Shown here: piece by piece, positions 8,658 through 18,246 of the stretch
Layout of the letters: each line of letters opens with the position of its first letter
Numbering within the stretch: position 1 is the stretch's first letter
DNA from: an uncultured Succiniclasticum sp.
Lineage (GTDB): Bacteria; Bacillota; Negativicutes; Acidaminococcales; Acidaminococcaceae
Direction: 5' to 3'
Assembly (NCBI GenBank): GCA_900544275.1
Contig: UQUU01000001.1
Coordinates: forward strand, 186,001-250,000
DNA: 64,000 bases
Notes under the pieces: generated by a model
What the model saw: only the letters and a program-made list of their open reading frames with translations
What the model was told of the DNA's origin: nothing
The model's database searches: none
Position numbers and translations under genes: made by a program

Positions 8658-9392
8658 TCAATTTTTCTCTGAAGACAGCTTTTTATGTCTTTTTTTTTGT
8701 GGTTCGATAGCAAGGATACAGGAGCAGACCGTCTGCACCTCCGTATCCTCCGCATAAGATTCTTTGTATTTTTCCACCTTGCGTTTCACACGCTGCAGCG
8801 CATTATCGATGGACTTTATATGACGATTCAGTTCTGCCGCTGTTTCCTGGTAAGATTTACCATCCAGATAATTCATGAATACTTCCCACTCCAAATCGCT
8901 GAGGATCGTATTCATTTTATTTTTAATCTCGGCGAACTCTTCCCGTCGGATAATCATTTCTTCCGGATTCACTACCTTGCTTCCGCCGGAAAGCACATCC
9001 AGCAAGGTGCGGTCTGAATTTTTTTCGTAAATCGGTTTATTTAAAGAAACATACGAATTTAACGGGATATGTTTCTGACGGGTAGCGGTTTTAATGGCCG
9101 TGATAATCTGACGTGTCACGCATAGTTCTGCAAACGCACGAAAAGAGGACTGGCGATCCTCTCTGAAATCACGGATCGCTTTATACAAGCCGATCATGCC
9201 CTCCTGGACAATATCTTCTCTTTCAGCTCCGATCAGAAAATAACTCTTGGCTTTACCTCTGACAAAATTACGGTACTTGTGCAGCAGGTATTCCTGCGCC
9301 AGCACATTGCCCGTCGCATTAGCCAGATTTACGATTTCTTCGTCTGTCATCCCGGCAAACTTGGCATAGGGGTCACTCATGACACTTTCCAT
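8658..9392 (-). CDS. sigH: RNA polymerase sigma factor SigH-like
   Basis: A sigma-70 family factor of 244 aa. Region 2 (about 25-90; EDIVQEGMIGLYKAI matches the -10 binding helix) and region 4 (about 165-215; the helix-turn-helix YQETAAELNRHIKSIDNALQRVKRK) are visible. Its place between rlmB/thyX/cysS and the nusG side is the conserved position of sigH (spo0H) in Firmicutes. A basic, Cys-containing tail of about 25 residues after region 4 is unusual. ATG 9392 follows GGAGGG. In Bacillus this factor controls transition-state, competence and early sporulation genes; comEC and comEA in this window are possible targets by inference. Confidence 0.9.
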   Translation of the reverse strand: MESVMSDPYAKFAGMTDEEIVNLANATGNVLAQEYLLHKYRNFVRGKAKSYFLIGAEREDIVQEGMIGLYKAIRDFREDRQSSFRAFAELCVTRQIITAIKTATRQKHIPLNSYVSLNKPIYEKNSDRTLLDVLSGGSKVVNPEEMIIRREEFAEIKNKMNTILSDLEWEVFMNYLDGKSYQETAAELNRHIKSIDNALQRVKRKVEKYKESYAEDTEVQTVCSCILAIEPQKKRHKKLSSEKN

Positions 9393-9495
9393 ACACCCTC
9401 CCCCTTTTCCGGAGCTTGTCCGTTCTGTTTCACCTTAAAACCAGGCAAAAAATCAGTCTTTGTAAATTTTTTATTTCCCACCGGGGAATGCTTTC

Positions 9496-9525
9496 ATTAT
9501 ACACGACAGAGAGCAGCAGCGTCAA
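9496..9525 (-). promoter_or_regulatory. sigH promoter
   Basis: TTGACG (9520-9525), 18-nt spacer, perfect TATAAT (9496-9501) on the minus strand, about 100 nt before sigH. Confidence 0.7.
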
Positions 9526-9670
9526 CCGGAGCCACACCCCTGAAAACTGTCTCCGCCTGTTATATAGCGGGTTTACGATGACTGCGGACATTTTCTCTAC
9601 GGGCTGAAAGTCCAGGTCTTTTGCTTTGCCTGTCCGACTGCACTTCTGCTTTAAAAAGCTGTCTTGCCCA

Positions 9671-10420
9671 TCAACGGTTTTGCAAGCGCCATCTTTGCCG
9701 CACGGCTTCATACAATAATATCGCCCCGGCAGCGGAAGCATTAAGGGAATTCACGCCTCCGTACATGGGTATCTTTACCAAAATATCACAGTTTTCCTTT
9801 ACCAGACGGCCTAAGCCTTTCCCTTCGGCTCCCACTACCAGAACCAGAGGCCCCGTCAGATCCGCTTCAAAATAAAGGTCTTGCCCCGCCATATCGGCCC
9901 CGGCCACCCAGAAGCCTTTTTTCTTCAGTTCCTGCAGTGTTTGGGAAATATTACCGATTTGTACTACCGGAACATAATTTACCGCCCCGGCGGATACTTT
10001 AGACACTACCATATTAAGGGGACAGCTTCTCCGTTTGGGCAGGAGAACGCCATGAACACCCGCGGCATCTGCGCTGCGGATCAGCGCGCCGACATTCTGC
10101 GGATCCTGCAATTCATCCAGCAACAACAATAAAGGCATTTCTTTGCGGACGGCTGCGTTGTGCAGCACGGTTTCCAAAGTACTGAAGGCCACCGGCGCAG
10201 CCAACGCCGCAACCCCTTGATGGCGTACATGAGGAGCTAATAAATTCAGGCGCTCTTCTTTTACAATTTCTACAGGAACGCCGAGTTGTTTCGCCGCCGC
10301 CAGTATTTTCCCCGGAGCACTGCCTGTCAGACCGTTTTTCAGATAAATTTTGTTCATCGGTCTGCCGCTGGTCAATGCTTCCAGAACCGCATTTCTCCCG
10401 GCAATCATTTCCTCTGTCAT
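9671..10420 (-). CDS. rlmB: 23S rRNA (guanosine-2'-O-)-methyltransferase, TrmH family
   Basis: A SpoU/TrmH methyltransferase of 249 aa. The N-terminal substrate-binding domain (IAGRNAVLEALTSGR, about 5-80) is followed by the knotted SPOUT domain with motifs LDELQDPQNVGALIRSADAAG (motif 1), VVGAEGKGL (motif 2) and IPMYGGVNSLNASAAGAI (motif 3), which bind SAM and the ribose. ATG 10420 is preceded by AAGGAG at 8 nt. The thyX-rlmB-sigH order is typical for Firmicutes. Confidence 0.94.
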   Translation of the reverse strand: MTEEMIAGRNAVLEALTSGRPMNKIYLKNGLTGSAPGKILAAAKQLGVPVEIVKEERLNLLAPHVRHQGVAALAAPVAFSTLETVLHNAAVRKEMPLLLLLDELQDPQNVGALIRSADAAGVHGVLLPKRRSCPLNMVVSKVSAGAVNYVPVVQIGNISQTLQELKKKGFWVAGADMAGQDLYFEADLTGPLVLVVGAEGKGLGRLVKENCDILVKIPMYGGVNSLNASAAGAILLYEAVRQRWRLQNR

Positions 10421-10462
10421 ACCCTGCTCCTTCATTTTGTTCATCCTGTTCTTTTAAAGAAA

Positions 10463-10485
10463 CCGGCAGCAAAAATTGCTGCCGG
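10463..10485 (-). terminator. Terminator after thyX
   Basis: A perfect 10-bp stem (10463-10472 with 10476-10485) with 3-nt loop, followed on the minus strand by TTTCTTT. Confidence 0.75.
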
Positions 10486-10498
10486 AAATAGTATGATT

Positions 10499-11245
10499 TT
10501 AATTTTTTAGCGCATTTTTCGCGCCGTCAAACAAAAACAGATCTTCCACAGGCAGACCGGCCGCCTGGTATTCTTTCACTTTAGGAAGGATCCCGCAGCT
10601 CATTTTCCCTTCTTTGCAGATTCCCCGCGCCACACAATCCGGGCCGGCTTTTTCAAACAATACCGGCGCGACCTGACGGCATTGCACCAGCATACGCCAG
10701 GCCAGTTCACGAATTTCCCACTGCGCCCGGTTACAGCAGCGCAGCGTAAAGAAATTATACAAAGAACGGGCATTAAAGGTGCAGACAATTTTAGTTTCTG
10801 CCGCATTGGGGAGCACATAACGCGCATCTTCCGCAGGAATACCGTAGTTGTCCGCCAGATCATTATATAAGTTCTGTAAGCCTTGCATACAGGCTTCAAA
10901 TTTAGCTTTTGCCTCAGGGATCTGTTCGATCGTATGGGGTATGACCGAAGCAAAATCATGCGCTTTGACATAACGCTGGGACTGCTGGGAATAAGAAGCG
11001 ATGCGGTGTCGTACCAACTGATGGGTCAGGACTCTGGAAACCCCTTCGATCGCAAACGTAAACGTCACATGCTCCAACGGAGAAAAATGCCCCATGCGCA
11101 CCAACATACGGACCAGACGCCCGGCTTCTTCCTCGCTCATCGCTTCCTGCAGTTCCGGCACACCCACCGGAGAATAGCATAAACGGGCGCTTAACGCCGC
11201 GGTTTTATCCGGATCCGGTGTATGACGCAATAATACCACTTTCAT
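10499..11245 (-). CDS. thyX: Flavin-dependent thymidylate synthase
   Basis: Makes dTMP from dUMP using methylene-THF and reduced FAD. The ThyX signature RHRIASYSQQSQR is at about 79-91, and the substrate-binding ARSLYNFFTLR is present in the C-terminal half. Length (248 aa) is normal. It is placed after mrnC and before rlmB. Use of ThyX rather than ThyA is common in anaerobes. ATG 11245 follows a GGGGA-type site. Confidence 0.97.
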   Translation of the reverse strand: MKVVLLRHTPDPDKTAALSARLCYSPVGVPELQEAMSEEEAGRLVRMLVRMGHFSPLEHVTFTFAIEGVSRVLTHQLVRHRIASYSQQSQRYVKAHDFASVIPHTIEQIPEAKAKFEACMQGLQNLYNDLADNYGIPAEDARYVLPNAAETKIVCTFNARSLYNFFTLRCCNRAQWEIRELAWRMLVQCRQVAPVLFEKAGPDCVARGICKEGKMSCGILPKVKEYQAAGLPVEDLFLFDGAKNALKN

Positions 11246-11305
11246 AAGAAATCCCCTCTCCTCTTCGACTTGTTTACCAACTGACGGGCATTCTCCCTGC
11301 TTCTT

Positions 11306-11782
11306 TTATTTGTTTTTTTCTGCCATCACTTCCGCAATAAGCTCAAATGCCTGACGCATAATGCTTTCCAGCCGTTCCTCCCGCTCCGTCAGAAGCAGCC
11401 AGCCGCACAATGCCTCGAAACCCGTCGCCAGGCGATATTCACTGACACTGGCGCTCCTGGGTACCGTCGATTTGGCATTACGCCCCCGATGCACCACCGC
11501 TTTTTCTTCTTCCGATAATTCCGGTTCCAAAGCCTGCATCGCTTTGGCCTGCATTACGGCAGAAACCATTTTTGCCGCGATGGTGTGAATCACCTGCACA
11601 TGACTGGAAGTCGTTAAAAGACGCAGACGCACATAAAAAGTGAAGGCGCTGTCGCCGATCAAAGCCAGAACAATGGGATTCATCTGGCCCGGCTCCGGCA
11701 ACGGCCTGCCCTCAGCCTTGCAGGCCGCCAGCGCCTGTCTTTTTAATTCCAGAAAACGAACAAATTTCACTGTTTTTTCCAC
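11306..11782 (-). CDS. mrnC: Mini-ribonuclease 3
   Basis: A half-size RNase III (158 aa) without the dsRNA-binding domain, which trims 23S rRNA ends. Catalytic-domain signatures ALIGDSAFTFYVR, HRGRNAK and EYRLATGFEALCGWLLL are visible. The start is a GTG at 11782 inside the end of cysS (16-nt overlap), with GGGAG about 6 nt upstream, indicating translational coupling. The cysS-mrnC-thyX-rlmB order is conserved in Firmicutes. Confidence 0.95.
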   Translation of the reverse strand: MEKTVKFVRFLELKRQALAACKAEGRPLPEPGQMNPIVLALIGDSAFTFYVRLRLLTTSSHVQVIHTIAAKMVSAVMQAKAMQALEPELSEEEKAVVHRGRNAKSTVPRSASVSEYRLATGFEALCGWLLLTEREERLESIMRQAFELIAEVMAEKNK

Positions 11783-13209
11783 CGTGCTCCCTGAGGCGTG
11801 TCTTCCAGCACAATGCCTGCCGCCGCAAGCCGGTCCCGGATCGCATCCGCCTGAGCATAATTCTTTGCCGCCCGGGCTTCCTGGCGCAGATCCAGCAATA
11901 TCTGCATTAAGGTGTCATCCAGACCGCTGTTTTCCGCTGACACAGCAGAGGCGGATCCTTCCAACACACCTACCACCGAGCAGAATTCGGCAAACACTTT
12001 TTCCATGCTGTCGATCAGTTTCCCGTCCGGGGCGATTCCTTTTGCGTCAATCGCCGCTTTATAGACATTAATTTCTTTGGCCAGCGCAAACATGTGACTG
12101 ATGGCCAAGGCTGTATTGAAATCATCCCGCATGGCTTCCAGAAAAACGCCCCGTATTTCCTGCACTTTGCTGCGCAAAGCCAGACTATCTTCCGTCGCAC
12201 CGCCGCTGATCAGGCTGTGCATTGCCGCCAGGTTCTCTTTCGCCGTACGCAAGCGCTGCAAACCGGCTTCCGCTTCACGCAAACGCCCGTCGTTGAAATC
12301 CAGCGGGCTGCGATAATGGGTCGACAGAATAAAGAAGCGCAGTGTTTCCGGCGCAAAATGCTGCAAAATATCTTTTACGGTAAAGAAATTACCCAAAGAC
12401 TTGGACATTTTTTCTTCATTCACGGTAATAAAACCGTTATGCAGCCAGTAATGCACAAATGGGTGGGCGCCGGTAGCCCCTTCCGACTGGGCGATCTCAT
12501 TTTCATGGTGGGGGAAGATCAGATCGCTGCCGCCGCCGTGAAAATCAAAAGAGTCCCCTAAATATTTCATGCTCATCGTCGAGCATTCAATGTGCCAGCC
12601 GGGACGACCTTTTCCCCAGGGGGAATCCCAGGCCGGTTCGCCGGGTTTAGCCGCTTTCCAAAGCGCAAAGTCCATCGGATTCTTTTTCCGCTCATCTACT
12701 TCGACCCGCGCGCCGGCCAGCATATCTTCCAGATCCCGTCCGGAAAGACAGCCGTAGCATTTAAATTTTTCTACACTATAATAGACATCCCCGTCCACAG
12801 TGTAGGCGTAGCCCCTGTCAACCAGAGACTGCACGGTCTTGATAATGTCGGGAATATGTTGCGAGACCCTCGGGTAGACCTGCACGCGGCGTACATTCAA
12901 TTTATCCATTACTTCAAAATAGGCTTCGATATAGCGCCCGCAGATATCGCTCCACTCCACGCCTTCCTCGTTGGCGGTATGGATAATTTTGTCGTCCACA
13001 TCAGTGAAATTCTGCACATGCGTCACATCATATCCTTCATGTTCCAGAAAGCGATGAATCACATCCCAGGTCACAAAAGGACGCGCATTGCCGATGTGCG
13101 GGTGGTTATAGGGTGTCACGCCGCAGACATAAATGCTTGCCTTACCCGGCTCCATAGGAATAAACTCTTCTTTTTTACGGGTCATTGTATTATAAACTTT
13201 AAGCATCAT
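11767..13209 (-). CDS. cysS: Cysteinyl-tRNA synthetase
   Basis: A class Ia synthetase of 480 aa. The HIGH motif appears as HPHIGNAR near residue 37, the KMSKS motif as EEKMSKSLGN, and the Zn-ligand Cys (YVCGVTPY) precedes HIGH. The C-terminal anticodon-binding domain is complete. ATG 13209 follows AAGGAG. gltX lies upstream but cysE, normally between the two, is absent; the 162-nt gap has one small hairpin (ATCTGCC/GGCAGAT) and no T-box. Confidence 0.97.
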   Translation of the reverse strand: MMLKVYNTMTRKKEEFIPMEPGKASIYVCGVTPYNHPHIGNARPFVTWDVIHRFLEHEGYDVTHVQNFTDVDDKIIHTANEEGVEWSDICGRYIEAYFEVMDKLNVRRVQVYPRVSQHIPDIIKTVQSLVDRGYAYTVDGDVYYSVEKFKCYGCLSGRDLEDMLAGARVEVDERKKNPMDFALWKAAKPGEPAWDSPWGKGRPGWHIECSTMSMKYLGDSFDFHGGGSDLIFPHHENEIAQSEGATGAHPFVHYWLHNGFITVNEEKMSKSLGNFFTVKDILQHFAPETLRFFILSTHYRSPLDFNDGRLREAEAGLQRLRTAKENLAAMHSLISGGATEDSLALRSKVQEIRGVFLEAMRDDFNTALAISHMFALAKEINVYKAAIDAKGIAPDGKLIDSMEKVFAEFCSVVGVLEGSASAVSAENSGLDDTLMQILLDLRQEARAAKNYAQADAIRDRLAAAGIVLEDTPQGARWKKQ

Positions 13210-13371
13210 CCTGCTCTCCTTTATCTGCTTCTGCGAAAATCACGGGGAAATATCGGCTATCTGCCGCCTGGCAGATCACGTCCGCGACCTGCTTTTCAGG
13301 CTCTATGCGCCGCCGCAAAGCAGTCTCTCTTTAAAATCTCTGCTTTAGAAAAAAGTCCTGTATCTCCTGTT

Positions 13372-14844
13372 TTATAAAGAAACGCCTGCTTTAACAAGAC
13401 TTTGCAGGATCCGTTTTTCCGTGCGTTCTACTCCTAACAGCGGGATCATTTCAGCCAGCTCCGGCCCATGTTGATTCCCCGTCAGAGCTACACGCACAGG
13501 CATGTATACCTGCTGTCCTTTCAGCTTATTTTCTTTCTGCACTTTCTTGAAAGTCGCCTTCACGGTATCATGCCCGACTTCCGTCAGGTTTTTCAGTTCG
13601 GCCAGCAAAGCCTTTAAAACCAGAGGAACTGTTTCTTCCTGCAGCACTGCCGCCGCGGCCGCGTCCTCAAATTCAAATTCATCATTAAAGTACAGCGCCA
13701 CCTTTTCCGGGATCTGCGCGCCATAGTCCACCTGGGTCTGCGCCGTAGCCACTACCTTTTTCAGCCACTTTGCCGCGTCCCCGGTTTCCTCCCCTGTTAG
13801 ATAACCGGCCTCTTGCATGAACGGAACCGCCAGCTCATAAAAAGCTTCCGGCGTCATCTTGCGAATATGCTGTCCATTGATCCAGTCTAACTTTTTAAAG
13901 TCAAAGACAGCAGGGTTTTTGGCCACCCGTTCCAGAGAAAATTCCTGAATCGCTTCTTCCATGGTAAAAATTTCTTTTTCCCCGGCCGGCGCCCACCCCA
14001 GCAAAGCCAGAAAATTATTCAGACCTGCGGGGATATAGCCTTTTTTGCGATAGGCATCCACGGAGGTCGCTCCGTGCCGTTTACTCATTTTCGTATGGTC
14101 GGTACCCAAAATCAGGGAGATATGTCCGAAAAGCGGTTTTTCAAAACCCAGCGCTTCGTATACCAACAGCTGACGCGGTGTGTTGGACAGGTGTTCTTCC
14201 GCACGGATCACATGCGTGATATGCATCAGGCTGTCGTCAATCACGACCGCATAATTATAAGTAGGAATTCCATCGGATTTTACGATAACAAAGTCGCCGA
14301 TACCGTTGGAGTCAAATTCTACATTACCGCGAACCAGATCGTGTACCACGATTTTTTCGTCCCGGGGCACCCGCAGACGGATCGAAGGCCTGCGGCCCTC
14401 CGCCTCATAAGCCTTTATCTGCTCCGGCGTCAGATGGGAACATTTTCCCATATAACGGGGCATCTTCCCGTGCGCGATCAGGTCCTGGCGTTCGGCTTCC
14501 AGCTCTTCCGGCGTACAATAGCAATAATAGGCCTTGCCTTCCGCTAGCAGCTGATCCGTATATTTTTTATAAATGTCCAGACGCTCCGTCTGATGGTACG
14601 GTCCGTAGGGTCCTCCCACATCGGCGCCTTCGTCCCAGTCCATGCCCAACCAACGCAGAGCTTCTTTAATGTTTTCTTCCGACTCCGGCGTAGAACGTTT
14701 CCGATCCGTATCTTCAATGCGCAAGATCAACTTGCCTCCGGTTTTACGGGCCAGCAACCAGTTAAACAACGCGCTGCGCGCGCCGCCTATATGAAATGGC
14801 CCTGTAGGGCTGGGCGCAAAACGAACTCTTACTTCTTCTGCCAT
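13372..14844 (-). CDS. gltX: Glutamyl-tRNA synthetase
   Basis: A class Ib synthetase of 490 aa. The HIGH-type motif PSPTGPFHIGGAR is near residue 10-22 and KMSKRHG in the middle. The C-terminal helical anticodon-binding domain is complete. ATG 14844 is 9 nt after GGAGGG; longer starts upstream lack a ribosome-binding site. If the organism lacks glutaminyl-tRNA synthetase, as usual in Firmicutes, this enzyme would also charge tRNA-Gln with Glu (inference). Confidence 0.96.
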   Translation of the reverse strand: MAEEVRVRFAPSPTGPFHIGGARSALFNWLLARKTGGKLILRIEDTDRKRSTPESEENIKEALRWLGMDWDEGADVGGPYGPYHQTERLDIYKKYTDQLLAEGKAYYCYCTPEELEAERQDLIAHGKMPRYMGKCSHLTPEQIKAYEAEGRRPSIRLRVPRDEKIVVHDLVRGNVEFDSNGIGDFVIVKSDGIPTYNYAVVIDDSLMHITHVIRAEEHLSNTPRQLLVYEALGFEKPLFGHISLILGTDHTKMSKRHGATSVDAYRKKGYIPAGLNNFLALLGWAPAGEKEIFTMEEAIQEFSLERVAKNPAVFDFKKLDWINGQHIRKMTPEAFYELAVPFMQEAGYLTGEETGDAAKWLKKVVATAQTQVDYGAQIPEKVALYFNDEFEFEDAAAAAVLQEETVPLVLKALLAELKNLTEVGHDTVKATFKKVQKENKLKGQQVYMPVRVALTGNQHGPELAEMIPLLGVERTEKRILQSLVKAGVSL

Positions 14845-15004
14845 CTTAACAATCCCTCCAAAATTTTTCTTTAACCACAGCCAATTCACGCTGCCTTTAT
14901 GTTGTTATAATCGGTCTTTAACTGTTACGCTCTATCTATATATGTATTATACACGGTCCTATCGTCCCGGGACAGTTTCGCTGATTTTCCTTTTGTCCGG
15001 CGGT

Positions 15005-16213
15005 CTAAGCCTGAACGAGGCTGGCAACTGCTTCGGCCGCGATACCTTCACCCCGGCCGGCAAAGCCCAGTTTTTCCGTCGTTGTCGCTTTCACATTCAC
15101 CGCATCGGCAGCAACCTGCAGATCTTCTGCCACGAACGCCTGCATCTGTGGAATGAAAGCGGCCAGTTTCGGAGCCTGCGCAATAATCGTTACATCTACA
15201 TTATTTACCCGCCAGCCTTTTGCCTGAATCATGCGCAAGGCTTCCCGCAGCAGTTTTCTGCTGTCGGCGCCTTTGTAGCGCGGATCGGTATCGGGGAAAT
15301 GACGGCCGATATCACCTAACCCCGCTGCGCCTAACAACGCATCCGTCAGCGCATGCAGCGCCACATCCGCGTCACTGTAGCCTAATAACCCTTTGGCACA
15401 GGGGATCGTCACGCCTAAAAGGATCAGCGGCCGTCCCTGTACCAGACAATGCACATCAAAGCCTGTTCCCACACGAAATTGCATAACCTGCATTTCCTCC
15501 CGCGTTTCTTTTACCCGGCGCGCGATAATTTCTTCCGCTACTAAGATGTCTTCCGGTGTCGTTATCTTAATATTTTCGTAGGCGCCCTCTGCTACAGCCA
15601 CCGGTTCTCCCAATGCTTCCACCAGGGAGGCGTCGTCCGTCACCGCAAAAGGATGCTTTTTCACATTGGCATAAGCGCGCCGCAACAGGCCTATCTCAAA
15701 AATCTGCGGCGTCTGCACGTTTCGAAGGGTACTGCGCTCCGGCGTAGAGGCCACCAGGCCGTCTTCCCCAACGATTTTAACCGTGTCTTTGCTGGGCACC
15801 GCCGCAATCGCCGCACCGTATTGTTTCGCCTTGGCCAGAGTACGGTTAAAAACAGCCGCGTCCGCAAAGGGACGCGCGCCGTCATGGACTGCCACATAGC
15901 CCGTTTCCGCCGTCACACAAGCCAGACCATTGGCCACGGAATCCTGCCGCTCTTTGCCGCCGGCGGTCACTTCCCACGACAGTCGTGGAAAACAACGTTC
16001 CTGCTGTTGCGTCAGCAACTGACGCGTAGCTTCAACCTCTCCGGCCCCCACTACTACCACCACATGGTTTACGACTGCGACAGCAGACAGGTTTTTCAGG
16101 CACAAGGCCAAAAGAGGAAGACCGCCTACAAGGGCAAAGGCCTTGTTTTTGCCCAGCCCCAGCCGCTTGCCTATGCCGGCAGCCGGTACAATTACCGTTA
16201 CCCCGTCCTTCAT
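15005..16213 (-). CDS. ispDF: Fused IspD-IspF isoprenoid enzyme
   Basis: A 402-aa fusion of two MEP-pathway enzymes. IspD (about 1-232; PAAGIGKRLG nucleotide-binding loop, VHDGARPF, PQIF) makes CDP-ME. IspF (about 243-402; GTGFDVH metal site, GYSDADVALHALTDALLGAAGLGDIG, ATTTEKLGF) makes ME-cPP. The skipped enzyme, IspE, is not in the window. The 4-nt overlap with the upstream PIN-TRAM gene (ATGA) indicates coupling. In most Firmicutes ispD and ispF are separate neighbours; the fusion is typical of some proteobacteria. Confidence 0.96.
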   Translation of the reverse strand: MKDGVTVIVPAAGIGKRLGLGKNKAFALVGGLPLLALCLKNLSAVAVVNHVVVVVGAGEVEATRQLLTQQQERCFPRLSWEVTAGGKERQDSVANGLACVTAETGYVAVHDGARPFADAAVFNRTLAKAKQYGAAIAAVPSKDTVKIVGEDGLVASTPERSTLRNVQTPQIFEIGLLRRAYANVKKHPFAVTDDASLVEALGEPVAVAEGAYENIKITTPEDILVAEEIIARRVKETREEMQVMQFRVGTGFDVHCLVQGRPLILLGVTIPCAKGLLGYSDADVALHALTDALLGAAGLGDIGRHFPDTDPRYKGADSRKLLREALRMIQAKGWRVNNVDVTIIAQAPKLAAFIPQMQAFVAEDLQVAADAVNVKATTTEKLGFAGRGEGIAAEAVASLVQA

Positions 16214-17421
16214 CTTTCCTCCACGGTCACAACCATATCCCGCACCTCATGATCCTTGGGAACTTTGGCAAAAATCATACGTCCCGCCGAGGTTTGCAGT
16301 ACGGAAGTGACTGCTACCTTAATTTTATTGCCGATATATTTACGACCGCCTTCCACGACGATCATCGTTCCATCCTGCAAATACGCCACTGCCTGCCCGT
16401 TTTCCCTGCCTTCCCGCAACAGATAGGCCGACATTTCTTCACCGGGAAGGACAACCGGTTTCACCGAATTAGCCAGATCATTAATATTCAACACCTGAAT
16501 CCCCTGAATCGAAGCCACCTTATTCAGATTAAAGTCGTTGGTCACAATTACAGAGCCGGTATCATTCGCCATGGCGACTAATTTTCCATCCACTTCCGGG
16601 ATCGCCTCGTACTGCAGATCATTTACCACTACGATTTGACCGTTTTCCTGCTGCAATGTCCGGATCAGATCCAGGCCCCGGCGTCCTTTAGCCCGTTTCA
16701 TAGCATCGGACGAATCGGATAAGCGCTGCAGTTCTTCCAAAACAAAGTTGGGGACGATCAGATTACCCTCCAAAAAGCCGGTTTTCAGAATATCAGCAAT
16801 ACGTCCGTCAATAATCACACTGGTATCCAACAGTTTGTTCAAAGAACCCCGTTCTGCAGGCACGGCATCGGAACCAAACGGAATAAAGGCCGAAGGATCC
16901 GTTTCCTCGCCTGTTTCCGCCTTCCCTGAGGGCGCATGGAAAGTCTCCTGGATACGTCGGTGATTGAACATGCCCAGGATATCCTTACTTTTCCGCAGCG
17001 CCACTTTGGCACCTACCAAAGCAAACACAATGCTCAGCACAATCGGCAGATATTGCCCGATGATCGGCAGATGGGAAAAAGGGGCCCCCAGCAGATTTGC
17101 CAAAATCAGGCCGACCACTACGCCGATCAGGGTAACAATAATGTCCCCGGAGGGCGCTTTAGCTAAAACAGAAGCCATGATCTCCGAATATTTCAAAATG
17201 AATTTAATAATGAACGGAGTGATGACCCAGCCGACCCAGCCAAAGAATAAAACGCCCAGCAACGCAAAAAGCCAGTGAATATAGGAATAACCTAATACGC
17301 CCCGGGAATGCACATCATAGCCGATCAAGAATGAAATATGCGGAAGTATCGTTTCCATCAGTATGAGTCCGGTTACAGTCAAAATGATCGCTATGACAAA
17401 GGTTAATATTCTTCGCAGCAT
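16210..17421 (-). CDS. Membrane PIN-TRAM domain protein (YacL-like)
   Basis: A 403-aa protein. About four N-terminal transmembrane helices (to about residue 145) are followed by a PIN nuclease-like domain (about 195-315; DTSVIIDGRIADI, LEELQRLSDSSD, VTNDFNLNKVA with conserved acidic residues) and a C-terminal TRAM domain (about 335-400). This is the YacL family, present beside ispD in Firmicutes. The RNase activity is predicted from the PIN fold only. GGAGG lies just upstream of ATG 17421. The downstream ispDF overlaps by 4 nt. Confidence 0.9.
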   Translation of the reverse strand: MLRRILTFVIAIILTVTGLILMETILPHISFLIGYDVHSRGVLGYSYIHWLFALLGVLFFGWVGWVITPFIIKFILKYSEIMASVLAKAPSGDIIVTLIGVVVGLILANLLGAPFSHLPIIGQYLPIVLSIVFALVGAKVALRKSKDILGMFNHRRIQETFHAPSGKAETGEETDPSAFIPFGSDAVPAERGSLNKLLDTSVIIDGRIADILKTGFLEGNLIVPNFVLEELQRLSDSSDAMKRAKGRRGLDLIRTLQQENGQIVVVNDLQYEAIPEVDGKLVAMANDTGSVIVTNDFNLNKVASIQGIQVLNINDLANSVKPVVLPGEEMSAYLLREGRENGQAVAYLQDGTMIVVEGGRKYIGNKIKVAVTSVLQTSAGRMIFAKVPKDHEVRDMVVTVEER

Positions 17422-17557
17422 GTTATTACCTCCTTTCGTAAAATTAATACGCCGAAAAGAATATAATACTCTTCCATTGTACTTATTAAAATATTTTACT
17501 ACAAATTTACTTCTAATAACAGTATATTTTCAGTAGTTTTCCTGAAAATCACAAAAA

Positions 17558-17589
17558 AATACAGCCGGATAAAATATCACAGCTGTATT
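17558..17589 (-). terminator. Terminator after carD
   Basis: An 8-bp stem (17558-17565 with 17582-17589) followed on the minus strand by TTTTTTTG. A second dyad (17526-17533 with 17542-17549) lies just beyond it. Confidence 0.8.
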
Positions 17590-17607
17590 ATTGATTGTAT
17601 TTGTCCG

Positions 17608-18096
17608 TCAGGCAATGTGCAGCGCCTCGTCAATCCATTTTTCCGCCGTATCAAAGTCGCTCTGTTCCACGACCATGATTTCGCTGGCCAGGATCTGTCT
17701 GGCATTGCCAAGCAACCGCCGTTCGCCGGTAGAAAGACGCTTCTCCTGATCCTGGCGGGCCAATATACTGATCACCTCAGCCAACTCCAGCACATCGCCG
17801 CTCTTCATCTTGTCAACATAAATCGTGAAACGGCGATTCCAAGTGATGCTTTTAAGGTTGCTGATCACTTTCGTTTCCAACACTTTCTGAATTTCTTCCA
17901 CCTTTTTGGGCGGACTTACAGGGCGTAAGCCTACTTTTTCCAGATTACACAAAGGAATACGGACTTTCATGTTCCCCAAAAACATGGAAAGTACAAGATA
18001 TTTCGTAGGCTTTGCATCATATACACGCTCTTCAATTGATTCGACTACACCTGCACCGTGCATAGGGTACACTACATTATCGCCCACCAGAAACAT
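17608..18096 (-). CDS. carD: CarD/CdnL-family RNA polymerase-binding protein
   Basis: A 162-aa protein with the N-terminal CarD/TRCF RNA-polymerase-interaction domain (about 1-60; VGDNVVYPMHGAGVVESIEER) and a C-terminal helical DNA-binding domain. It stabilises open promoter complexes, often at rRNA promoters. ATG 18096 follows GGAGGTG; a longer reading frame upstream lacks a ribosome-binding site. Two near-consensus promoters drive it, consistent with high expression. It lies between radA and the PIN-TRAM gene, the usual Clostridia/Negativicutes arrangement. Confidence 0.93.
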   Translation of the reverse strand: MFLVGDNVVYPMHGAGVVESIEERVYDAKPTKYLVLSMFLGNMKVRIPLCNLEKVGLRPVSPPKKVEEIQKVLETKVISNLKSITWNRRFTIYVDKMKSGDVLELAEVISILARQDQEKRLSTGERRLLGNARQILASEIMVVEQSDFDTAEKWIDEALHIA

Positions 18097-18246
18097 CGTA
18101 CACCTCCAACCACCGGAAAAAACTTTGCGAGACTGTTTCATAACCAACTATCTCAGATTAGCTATGAATAACCATGCCTGACTATGAGACGCTCACATAA
18201 AGCAAAATCATAGTACAAATAAACGCACGTTTTATAATATGTAATT

